A stretch of 11,952 nt of DNA from Deltaproteobacteria bacterium. Its GTDB lineage: Bacteria > Myxococcota > Polyangia > Polyangiales > B10-G4. Positions within the stretch are counted from its first letter, which is position 1. Each line of letters starts with the position of its first letter. Shown piece by piece: positions 6,791 to 11,952 of the stretch. A program made the position numbers and the translations under genes. The notes under the pieces are model-generated. The model did no database searches. It was given only the letters and a program-made list of their open reading frames with translations, and was not told the origin of the DNA. The DNA is taken from assembly GCA_019312705.1 (NCBI GenBank), contig JAFDCW010000043.1:1-11952 (forward strand), in the 5' to 3' direction.

Positions 6791-8746
6791 TTGAAGGAGC
6801 TACGCCTCGGCGCTTATGTGCTCGAAAAACGCCTCGCCACCGGAGGCATGGCCGAAGTGTTTGTGGCCCGCCGCGAGGGCGCCCACGGTTTCGTCAAGCG
6901 GGTCGCCCTCAAACGCATCCTTCCCCAGTACCTGAAGGACCCGGACTTCATCTCGATGTTCATCAACGAGGCCCGCCTCGCGGCGCACCTCGAGCACCCG
7001 AACATCGTGCAGGTCTTCGATTTCGGTGAGCAGGATCACGAACTCTACCTCGCGATGGAGCTCGTTGTCGGCAGCAACGTCAACCGTCTGCTCCGGGGGG
7101 TCGCCGACCGCGGCGAAGCCGTGCCCCTCGACGTCGCCCTGCACATCGCCTCTCAGACCGCCCGGGCCCTCGCCTACGCCCACCGGGCCCGGGACGCCGA
7201 GGGCGCACCCCTCGGCATCGTTCACCGCGACGTGAGCCCCGCCAACGTCCTGCTCACGGGCACCGGCCACGTCAAGCTCAGCGATTTCGGCATCGCTCGC
7301 GTCGACAATCGTTCGGGGCGGACCGACGACGGGACGGTGCGCGGTAAGCTCGGTTACATGTCGCCGGAGCAGGTCCTCGGCCAGGACCTCGACGGCCACA
7401 GCGACGTTTTCACCCTCGCGACGGTTTTCGCCGAGATGCTCATCGCAGAGCCCCTCTTCGGGAGGGGTCAGGAACTCGACGTTCTCATGCGCATCCGCGA
7501 CGTGGACGTGTCGGCGCTGCATCTCAACAAGCGCCGCATCTCCCAGGACATCATGAAGCTGCTCGAGCTGGGCCTCGATCCGAACCCCGTCAATCGACCC
7601 AGCTCCTCCGCCTTCGCCGACGCCGTCGATGACGTCATGCGCCGCCGCGGGCTGGTGCGTGGGCCCGAGCGCCTCGCGAAGCTCCTGCACCGGCTGGCGC
7701 TCTTCGATGACGCAGTCTCGCAAGAGCGCTCCTCGGCGCCCGCCGGGCGGCCCACCAACTTGCTCGATACGACGGGCCTCTCCGCGGAGCTCGGCATCGA
7801 CGTCGGTGCGGAGGTGCCGAAAATCTTCCGCGTTCGTCTAGCTGACGGTTCGATCGTTGGCCCGCTCAGTTTCCCCCACCTGATCCAGATGGTCATCTCC
7901 GGGAAGATCGCGGCGACGACGCCGATCTCCCGCGAGGACGCGCCCTTCGTGCCCGCCAAAGCGGTCCCCGAGCTCAACCGCTTCGTGACCTCTCCCGCGC
8001 TCTCGTGGGGGCCCGAAGAAATCACCGAAGCGACCCGTGCTGGGGACCTCGCCCGCGGCCGCCTCTTGCCTTTCGTACACTCCATCTCCGAGGGCCAGGC
8101 GACGGGCGTCTTGCACCTCTTCGATGATACGCGCCGCAAGAAGATCTACTTCAACGAGGGGCGTCCGGAGTTCGTGGCGTCTACCGACAAGAATGAGCTC
8201 CTCGGGCAGTTCCTCGTCGCCCGCGGGCATTGCCTCCAGATGGAGATCGACATGGCCCTCGCTCTCCTGCCGCGGTATCACGGCCGCATCGGAGACGCCC
8301 TCGTGGGTCTGGGCCTGCTTCGTCCCGTCGAGCTCTTCCGTGCCATTCGTCAGCAGGTGCGTAGCCGGTACCTCGAGGCCTTCCGCTGGCGCACCGGGCG
8401 CTGGGCCTTCGTCCCGGATGTGCGCTGCGAAGAAGAGATATTCCCGCTCGGCTACGACAACCACGAGCTCATGCGGGACGCCGCCTTCGAGGCTCACCCC
8501 GAGGAAATCGACGCCGCCCTTCGCACCCTCTTCGACAAGGTGCTCGTGCGAGTCGCGACGCCGGTGACGCCCCTCGCGGCGTACCGTCCCCCCGACGAGT
8601 GGTACCGCATGCTCGATGTGGACGGCCAGATCACCCTCGGTGAGCTGCTCTCCCGGGAGGCCCGGAGCGGCGTCGTCGCCGCCGACGAGGTGTCCCGGGC
8701 CGTCTACCTCGGCGTGTCCTGCTGCCTCGTGACTGCCGCAGCGTAG
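6791..8746 (+). CDS. Ser/Thr protein kinase with GYF_2-like and DUF4388-like modules
   Basis: A 651-residue protein from TTG at 6791, chosen because GAAGGA lies 8 nt upstream; GTG at 6764 is the alternative. The kinase domain (about 7-285) has Gly-Gly-Met-Ala-Glu in the Gly loop (18-22), Lys41, Glu60, His-Arg-Asp-Val-Ser-Pro-Ala-Asn at 145-152 (Asp147) and Asp-Phe-Gly at 165-167. The catalytic loop has Ser in place of the usual Lys two residues after Asp, a form common in myxobacterial kinases. Residues about 346-398 resemble GYF_2: Gly-Pro-Leu-Ser near the start, a Gly-Lys-Ile turn, and Pro-Ala-Lys-Ala-Val-Pro-Glu-Leu at the end. Residues about 418-520 resemble DUF4388 (Gly-Val-Leu-His-Leu, Lys-Ile-Tyr-Phe-Asn-Glu-Gly, Leu-Gly-Gln-Phe-Leu). 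The C-terminus continues in a helical, DUF4388-associated style. No membrane segment is seen. It is probably cytoplasmic and co-transcribed with the amidohydrolase-family gene 16 bp downstream. Confidence 0.9.
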   Translation: MKELRLGAYVLEKRLATGGMAEVFVARREGAHGFVKRVALKRILPQYLKDPDFISMFINEARLAAHLEHPNIVQVFDFGEQDHELYLAMELVVGSNVNRLLRGVADRGEAVPLDVALHIASQTARALAYAHRARDAEGAPLGIVHRDVSPANVLLTGTGHVKLSDFGIARVDNRSGRTDDGTVRGKLGYMSPEQVLGQDLDGHSDVFTLATVFAEMLIAEPLFGRGQELDVLMRIRDVDVSALHLNKRRISQDIMKLLELGLDPNPVNRPSSSAFADAVDDVMRRRGLVRGPERLAKLLHRLALFDDAVSQERSSAPAGRPTNLLDTTGLSAELGIDVGAEVPKIFRVRLADGSIVGPLSFPHLIQMVISGKIAATTPISREDAPFVPAKAVPELNRFVTSPALSWGPEEITEATRAGDLARGRLLPFVHSISEGQATGVLHLFDDTRRKKIYFNEGRPEFVASTDKNELLGQFLVARGHCLQMEIDMALALLPRYHGRIGDALVGLGLLRPVELFRAIRQQVRSRYLEAFRWRTGRWAFVPDVRCEEEIFPLGYDNHELMRDAAFEAHPEEIDAALRTLFDKVLVRVATPVTPLAAYRPPDEWYRMLDVDGQITLGELLSREARSGVVAADEVSRAVYLGVSCCLVTAAA

Positions 8747-8762
8747 GGGCCCGGCCCTCGAC

Positions 8763-9620
8763 ATGGGGGGTGAGGACGATTACACCGATCGGGTGCCGGC
8801 CTACTTCAACCTGGCGGTCCCTACCCAGGGCGTGACCCCGGTTCTGGTGGAGGTGCCCCACGCGGGGCTGGACGTGCCCGACGGGGTCCGTCATCAGCTG
8901 TGCGCAACCCAGGTCGACCTCGAACGAGACGCCGACATCTACGTCGACCAACTCTGCGCCGGCGCTGCCCAGACCGGGGCAACCCTGCTCACGGCCCGCG
9001 CCTCACGGTACGTGGTCGATCTCAATCGGGCGGCGGACGACGTCGACCGGGAGACGGTTTCGGACCACCCGGGCCTCAAGGCGAATCAAGCCCGCGGCGT
9101 CGTCTGGCGGATGACGACGACGGGTGTCCCATCGCTGACCCGGCCGCTGACCGAACGCGAGTTCACAGACCGCCTCGCCGCGTACTACACGCCCTACCAC
9201 GACACTCTCCGCGGCGAGCTCGGGCGTCTGCGCGAGCGATTCGGGTTCGCCACTCTGGTCGCCGCCCACTCGATGCCGTCGGTGGGCCTTGGTGCGCGAG
9301 GCGAGCGCCGAGTTCGTCGCGCCGACATCGTCCCCGGCACTCGCGGGCGAACAACCGCCGACGCGCGTTTCATCGAATTGGTCGACGCTCACTTTCGCGC
9401 GGCCGGGCTCACGGTGCGCCACGATGATCCCTATCGGGGGGGCTACACGACGGGGCACTACGGTCGGCCGGAGTCCGGCGTGCATGCCGTTCAGATCGAG
9501 ATCAACCGCGCCCTCTACGTCGATGAGACGACGCGACGGCCGCGCGAGGGCAACTTCGAACGACTCCAAGGGCTCATGACCGAGCTCTTCGACAAGCTGG
9601 GCCGCCTCGACCTTCGCTGA
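8763..9620 (+). CDS. N-formylglutamate amidohydrolase family protein
   Basis: A 285-residue protein of the N-formylglutamate deformylase/amidohydrolase family (HutG type II fold, a zinc-dependent carboxypeptidase-like fold). Visible family motifs are Val-Pro-His-Ala-Gly at 31-35 and Ser-Arg-Tyr-Val-Val-Asp-Leu-Asn-Arg at 81-89. Pro-Leu-Thr-Glu-Arg-Glu-Phe follows, then Tyr-Tyr-Thr-Pro-Tyr-His, and Ala-Ala-His-Ser-Met at 167-171. Length is normal. HutG releases formate from N-formylglutamate in one route of histidine breakdown, but no other hut gene is nearby, so the true substrate could be another N-acyl amino acid. The ATG at 8763 has only a weak purine stretch upstream; GTG at residue 11 is an alternative. 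It follows the kinase by 16 bp on the same strand and is probably read with it. Confidence 0.88.
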   Translation: MGGEDDYTDRVPAYFNLAVPTQGVTPVLVEVPHAGLDVPDGVRHQLCATQVDLERDADIYVDQLCAGAAQTGATLLTARASRYVVDLNRAADDVDRETVSDHPGLKANQARGVVWRMTTTGVPSLTRPLTEREFTDRLAAYYTPYHDTLRGELGRLRERFGFATLVAAHSMPSVGLGARGERRVRRADIVPGTRGRTTADARFIELVDAHFRAAGLTVRHDDPYRGGYTTGHYGRPESGVHAVQIEINRALYVDETTRRPREGNFERLQGLMTELFDKLGRLDLR

Positions 9621-9647
9621 AGTCGGTCCACCTGTCCGCGGGTCTTC

Positions 9648-9686
9648 CTGCGGCTCTTGCTGCGGCTCTTGCTGCGAAGAGGCCGC
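9648..9686. repeat. 12-bp tandem repeat running into a hairpin between convergent genes
   Basis: Two exact copies of CTGCGGCTCTTG (9648-9659 and 9660-9671) lead into an inverted repeat: GCGGCTCTT at 9662-9670 pairs with AAGAGGCCGC at 9677-9686 with one bulged base and a 6-nt loop. It lies between the stop of the amidohydrolase gene (9620) and the stop of the small minus-strand gene (9690), as expected for a shared transcription stop. There is no T-run on either strand, so it is at best a Rho-assisted or RNA-stabilising hairpin. Confidence 0.5.
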
Positions 9687-9689
9687 GAG

Positions 9690-9968
9690 CTACTTGGCGG
9701 CGGGAGCTTCGTCGACTTCCAGCACGTCACCGCTGCGCACTTCGAGGCGGTAACGACTGTTGGCCGTCTGCAGGTAATAGACGTCGCCGTCGCACACTCG
9801 GAGGATGCGCTTCACCGGAGTGGTGACGTACTCGTGCAGTCCGTCGGGGAATTCAATCACCACGACAGACCCTTTGCGGGGGGCCCTCAAAAGCCGGCCT
9901 ACGACTGCTCGACCAGGCTTACGGCCTACTTTACGAAGTACGACCTCCACTGCACACCAGGTTAGCAC
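9690..9968 (-). CDS. small unrecognised protein, beta-rich
   Basis: A 92-residue product from GTG at 9968, or 86 residues from GTG at 9950; the frame is open to ATG at 10064 (124 residues), but that extension looks non-coding. The body starts with a basic stretch (Arg-Lys-Val-Gly-Arg-Lys-Pro-Gly-Arg), continues with alternating hydrophobic residues (Val-Val-Val-Ile-Glu-Phe, Asp-Val-Tyr-Tyr-Leu-Gln, Tyr-Arg-Leu-Glu-Val) typical of a small beta barrel, and ends in an acidic, Ala-rich tail. No signal peptide or membrane segment is seen. A basic N-terminus plus beta barrel would fit nucleic-acid or ribosome binding, but I recognise no family. GGGA 9 nt before 9968 is a weak ribosome-binding site. 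It is divergent from tdk and convergent with the amidohydrolase gene. Confidence 0.6.
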   Translation of the reverse strand: MLTWCAVEVVLRKVGRKPGRAVVGRLLRAPRKGSVVVIEFPDGLHEYVTTPVKRILRVCDGDVYYLQTANSRYRLEVRSGDVLEVDEAPAAK

Positions 9969-10126
9969 AGCCGCGAATCCCGGCAAAAGCGATCGCTGGC
10001 ATGCATCGCCATTTTTGGAGGGCAAGGGACCACCATGTAGGACCATGCACCACTTCGGCGCCATGGCCGCTTTTCTACGGCCACGCCCCTTGAATCACGA
10101 AGGCGCGGGGCGTAGAGAGCGTGCCC
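9969..10126. promoter_or_regulatory. divergent region between small gene and tdk
   Basis: About 158 bp that should hold promoters for the small minus-strand gene and for tdk. It contains a 10-bp palindrome, AGCGATCGCT (9988-9997), a T-run at 10012-10016, and an ATG directly followed by TAG at 10035-10040 with AAGGGA 5 nt upstream. I see no convincing -35/-10 pair. GAGAG at 10115-10119 serves as the tdk ribosome-binding site. Confidence 0.45.
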
Positions 10127-10711
10127 ATGTTCGTCATGCCGTCCGGAGTGGGTTGGATCGAAGTGATCTGTGGCCCGATGTTCAGCGGCAAGAGCGAAGA
10201 GCTCATTCGACGACTCCGGCGGGCGCAGATTGCGCGCCAACCACTCCAGGCGTTCAAGCCGAAGATCGACGACCGGTACCACGCAGAGCAGATCGTCAGC
10301 CATTCCGCGGTTTCCATCGACGCCCGGCCGGTCGCCGATTGTGCCGAACTCGCCCGGCTCATTCGGGCCGATACGCGGGTGGTCGGGGTCGATGAGGCTC
10401 AGTTCTTTGATGACGATCTGGTCCCCCTCGTGGAGCGCCTGGCCCGGAGCGGGGTGCGGGTGATCCTCGCGGGCCTCGACCAGGACTACACCGGAGCCCC
10501 CTTCTCGCCGATGCCGCAGCTGCTCTCGGTCGCCGAGCAGGTGACGAAGATCCTCGCAATCTGCACCCGCTGTGGAGGGCCCGCGGGGCGTTCCCAGCGC
10601 CTCACGGCTGCGGCTACGCAGGTCGAGGTGGGCGCTGGGGACTCGTACGAGGCGAGGTGTCGGCGGTGCCACGATCCCCGCGCCGAACCCACGACCGCAG
10701 AACTCTTCTGA
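10127..10711 (+). CDS. tdk: thymidine kinase (type II)
   Basis: A 194-residue thymidine kinase, which phosphorylates thymidine to dTMP with ATP in the nucleotide salvage pathway in the cytoplasm. The P-loop Gly-Pro-Met-Phe-Ser-Gly-Lys-Ser is at 16-23, and Asp-Glu-Ala-Gln-Phe at 89-93 supplies the catalytic Glu90. The substrate-binding segment Gly-Ala-Gly-Asp-Ser-Tyr-Glu-Ala-Arg precedes the last Cys pair. Four metal-site positions are visible as Cys146-X2-Cys149 and Cys178-X2-Cys181 (His182 follows). Length is typical. ATG at 10127 is preferred over GTG at 10121 because GAGAG lies 7 nt before the ATG but only 1 nt before the GTG. The gene stops one base before the stop codon of the opposite-strand gene. 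Confidence 0.96.
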   Translation: MFVMPSGVGWIEVICGPMFSGKSEELIRRLRRAQIARQPLQAFKPKIDDRYHAEQIVSHSAVSIDARPVADCAELARLIRADTRVVGVDEAQFFDDDLVPLVERLARSGVRVILAGLDQDYTGAPFSPMPQLLSVAEQVTKILAICTRCGGPAGRSQRLTAAATQVEVGAGDSYEARCRRCHDPRAEPTTAELF

Positions 10712-10712
10712 A

Positions 10713-11489
10713 TCAACGCGGCTCGAGGACGAAGCGGAACGAAACCAGGAGTTCCTCGGCTCGGATGGTGGTCGTCAGGGCGCCGAGGGGCTCCTCCAGG
10801 CAACCGAGGACCGCCGCCTCCGGGAGCCCTCCCTCCCCGGTTTCGCGAAGGGAGCTCTCTTGGAGATTGCCCCCGCTGAAGGCCAAGCGCAGGTCCCCCT
10901 CGCCCGCCGCGACGGGGCGCCCAGGACACTCGGCGAGGGCTCCGAGGGCGGCCCAGATTGCGCGCTCGAGATCTCGATCCCGGGGGCATGGGAAGGGGCC
11001 TCCGGTGGGCCTCGCCCCCTCGCAGCGCAGGTAGGCCACGCGACCTGGGAGCACGCGGTGGGGCGGCGGGGGCGCTGGGGACGGGTCGGCCTCGGGATTT
11101 CGCGCCTCTTGGGGATTCTGGGGCTCCACCTCCGGCCCCGGGGACCGTTCGGAATCGAGGTTGGTGGGTTGGGCCGAATCGAAATCGACGGCTGCCACGC
11201 CTTGTCCTGATTCCGTTTCGACGTTTTCGGCCTCTACCCCTGCGAGATGGCGCCCGGACCCCAGATCGCGACCCTCCCCGGCGACGACCGCTCCATCGTC
11301 GTCGACTACCGGTTCATCGATCAGAGTCCAGCGCACGAGGCCGAGGCCGACGGCGAGGGCGACCACCGCGGTCGCCGCGATCACCCCCGGGTTGGGCCGA
11401 TCTCCGGCTGCGTCGGGGACCTCTATGCGAGGGCGGGGCATCGGGGCGCTCTTTACCACGCCCCTCGCGACCGGACGCGCCGCAATCAT
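10713..11489 (-). CDS. single-pass membrane protein with TonB/AgmX-like C-terminal region
   Basis: A 258-residue protein from ATG at 11489 (GGAG 8 nt upstream); ATG at 11441 is a possible later start. A short basic N-terminus is followed by one hydrophobic segment at about 35-54 (Val/Ala/Leu/Gly-rich), then an acidic, Pro-rich linker (about 55-145, with a Pro run near its end). The C-terminal domain (about 148-258) has four Cys, an amphipathic helix (Leu-Glu-Arg-Ala-Ile-Trp-Ala-Ala-Leu), Gly-Asp-Leu-Arg-Leu-Ala-Phe, and a closing Val-Ser-Phe-Arg-Phe strand. This order of membrane anchor, Pro-rich spacer and small C-terminal domain resembles TonB and the AgmX/PglI C-terminal domain of myxobacteria. 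The likely site is the inner membrane with the C-terminus in the periplasm. The function is inferred from architecture only. It is convergent with tdk and divergent from the sigma factor. Confidence 0.75.
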   Translation of the reverse strand: MIAARPVARGVVKSAPMPRPRIEVPDAAGDRPNPGVIAATAVVALAVGLGLVRWTLIDEPVVDDDGAVVAGEGRDLGSGRHLAGVEAENVETESGQGVAAVDFDSAQPTNLDSERSPGPEVEPQNPQEARNPEADPSPAPPPPHRVLPGRVAYLRCEGARPTGGPFPCPRDRDLERAIWAALGALAECPGRPVAAGEGDLRLAFSGGNLQESSLRETGEGGLPEAAVLGCLEEPLGALTTTIRAEELLVSFRFVLEPR

Positions 11490-11708
11490 GCCGGAGTCTC
11501 CGCGGGTCGCTGCTCTACAGCCTCCGCGGGCCGCCTCATTGCAACAGTGAAACAAGACTGCGGCCGATTGCCGCACCAAGAGTGCAACGTTGCAACGCCG
11601 GCCCCTTCGTTCTCCGAGAATCTTCAACGATCCCGCTACGGCTCACCACGGCACGACTGATGCACGGGGAAACCACGGGGGGTTCGGACAACAGACTGGA
11701 GACACTGG
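11490..11708. promoter_or_regulatory. divergent region upstream of sigma factor, with palindromes
   Basis: The 219-bp gap between two divergent starts holds a perfect 12-bp palindrome TGCAACGTTGCA (11583-11594), a 6-bp inverted repeat TGCGGC/GCCGCA with a 5-nt loop (11559-11575), and another TTGCAAC half-site at 11539-11545. Together these look like a repressor or activator site. I could not assign a -35/-10 pair with confidence. Confidence 0.5.
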
Positions 11709-11952
11709 ATGGCGACTGGCCCAAATCGTACCTCCCTCGACCGATATCGCTCGTCCCTGTACGCGGTTGCTCCCTTGGGGGCCCTGGAAGAGCGAGAACT
11801 GGCTGCCAAGTGGCGTGACGGAGATCAAGGGGCCGGCCGCAAATTGGTCGAGTCGTCGTTGCCGTTCGTGATTCGAGTTGCGCGGGAATATCGGCGCTGG
11901 GGAGTGCCCCTCGAAGACCTCGTCCAGCAGGGCAATCTCGGCCTTCTCAAGG
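11709..11952 (+). CDS. RNA polymerase sigma factor, RpoH/SigB-like, 3' end outside window
   Basis: 81 codons are visible from ATG at 11709, with GGAG 7 nt upstream. The sequence opens with Ser-Leu-Asp-Arg-Tyr, continues with Leu-Glu-Glu-Arg-Glu-Leu-Ala, and reaches the sigma-70 region 2 motif: Val-Glu-Ser-Ser-Leu-Pro-Phe-Val-Ile-Arg-Val-Ala-Arg-Glu-Tyr, then Pro-Leu-Glu-Asp-Leu-Val-Gln-Gln-Gly-Asn-Leu-Gly-Leu-Leu. This matches sigma-70 family factors without region 1.1, closest in layout to RpoH and to myxobacterial SigB/SigC. The role would be promoter recognition for stress or developmental genes; the exact regulon cannot be told from the N-terminus. The motif usually reads Gln-Glu-Gly-Asn; here it is Gln-Gln-Gly-Asn. 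The frame runs off the right edge. Confidence 0.88.
   Translation, partial: MATGPNRTSLDRYRSSLYAVAPLGALEERELAAKWRDGDQGAGRKLVESSLPFVIRVAREYRRWGVPLEDLVQQGNLGLLK

Noticed and set aside
7838..8764. A 308-codon minus-strand frame antisense to the DUF4388 part of the second kinase.
   Set aside because: It follows the third-position bias of the sense gene; nothing recognisable in its product.
9989..10008. GCGAT ... ATCGC inverted repeat near the tdk leader.
   Set aside because: Short arms with a 10-nt loop; the 10-bp palindrome it overlaps is noted under the region itself, and neither is strong evidence alone.
10958..11818. A 286-codon plus-strand frame crossing the TonB/AgmX-like gene and the sigma-factor start.
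   Set aside because: Arg/Pro-rich product; it overlaps the sigma-factor start in another frame and the membrane protein on the opposite strand, both better supported.

Overview
The window looks like chromosomal DNA of a high-GC, Gram-negative bacterium of the Myxococcota (old Deltaproteobacteria) type, probably a Polyangia/Sandaracinus-like lineage. The reasons are strong GC bias at third codon positions, lipoproteins whose lipobox is followed by Asp/Ser/Thr/Gly/Pro linkers, two Hanks-type Ser/Thr kinases side by side (one fused to GYF_2-like and DUF4388-like modules), and a TonB/AgmX-like envelope protein. This is inference from style; no marker gene fixes the species. No mobile element, CRISPR array, phage gene or rRNA was seen.

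Layout. Positions 3-623 (+) hold the 3' part of a Cys-rich lipoprotein gene cut by the left edge. A tRNA-Leu(CAA) lies at 671-757 (-). The minus strand then carries, in reading order from right to left, a Ser/Thr kinase with a coiled-coil tail (6552-4801), a GH123/DUF4091-like lipoprotein (4778-2499) starting 22 bp after the kinase, an apparent intrinsic terminator (2479-2462), and an FAD-dependent phytoene desaturase/RetSat-type oxidoreductase (2421-802). A 238-bp divergent control region (6553-6790) separates the first kinase from a second kinase read to the right (6791-8746, TTG start). That kinase is followed after 16 bp by an N-formylglutamate amidohydrolase-family gene (8763-9620). A small unrecognised gene (9968-9690, -) converges on it.

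Further right, thymidine kinase (tdk, 10127-10711, +) runs tail-to-tail, with one base between, into a single-pass membrane protein with a TonB/AgmX-like C-terminal region (11489-10713, -). A 219-bp intergenic region with several palindromes follows, then the start of an RpoH/SigB-like sigma factor (11709 to the right edge, +), which is cut by the window.

Functionally the centre is a signalling island: two divergent kinases share one control region, one probably co-transcribed with a secreted glycan-active lipoprotein, the other with a small amidohydrolase. tRNA-Leu, tdk and the sigma factor are housekeeping or regulatory genes. I did not find a clearly new multi-gene system. The most unusual points are an N-E in place of the expected D-E pair in the GH123-like protein, a start codon held in a hairpin loop, palindromes at several gene starts, and the composition of the DUF4388 kinase.
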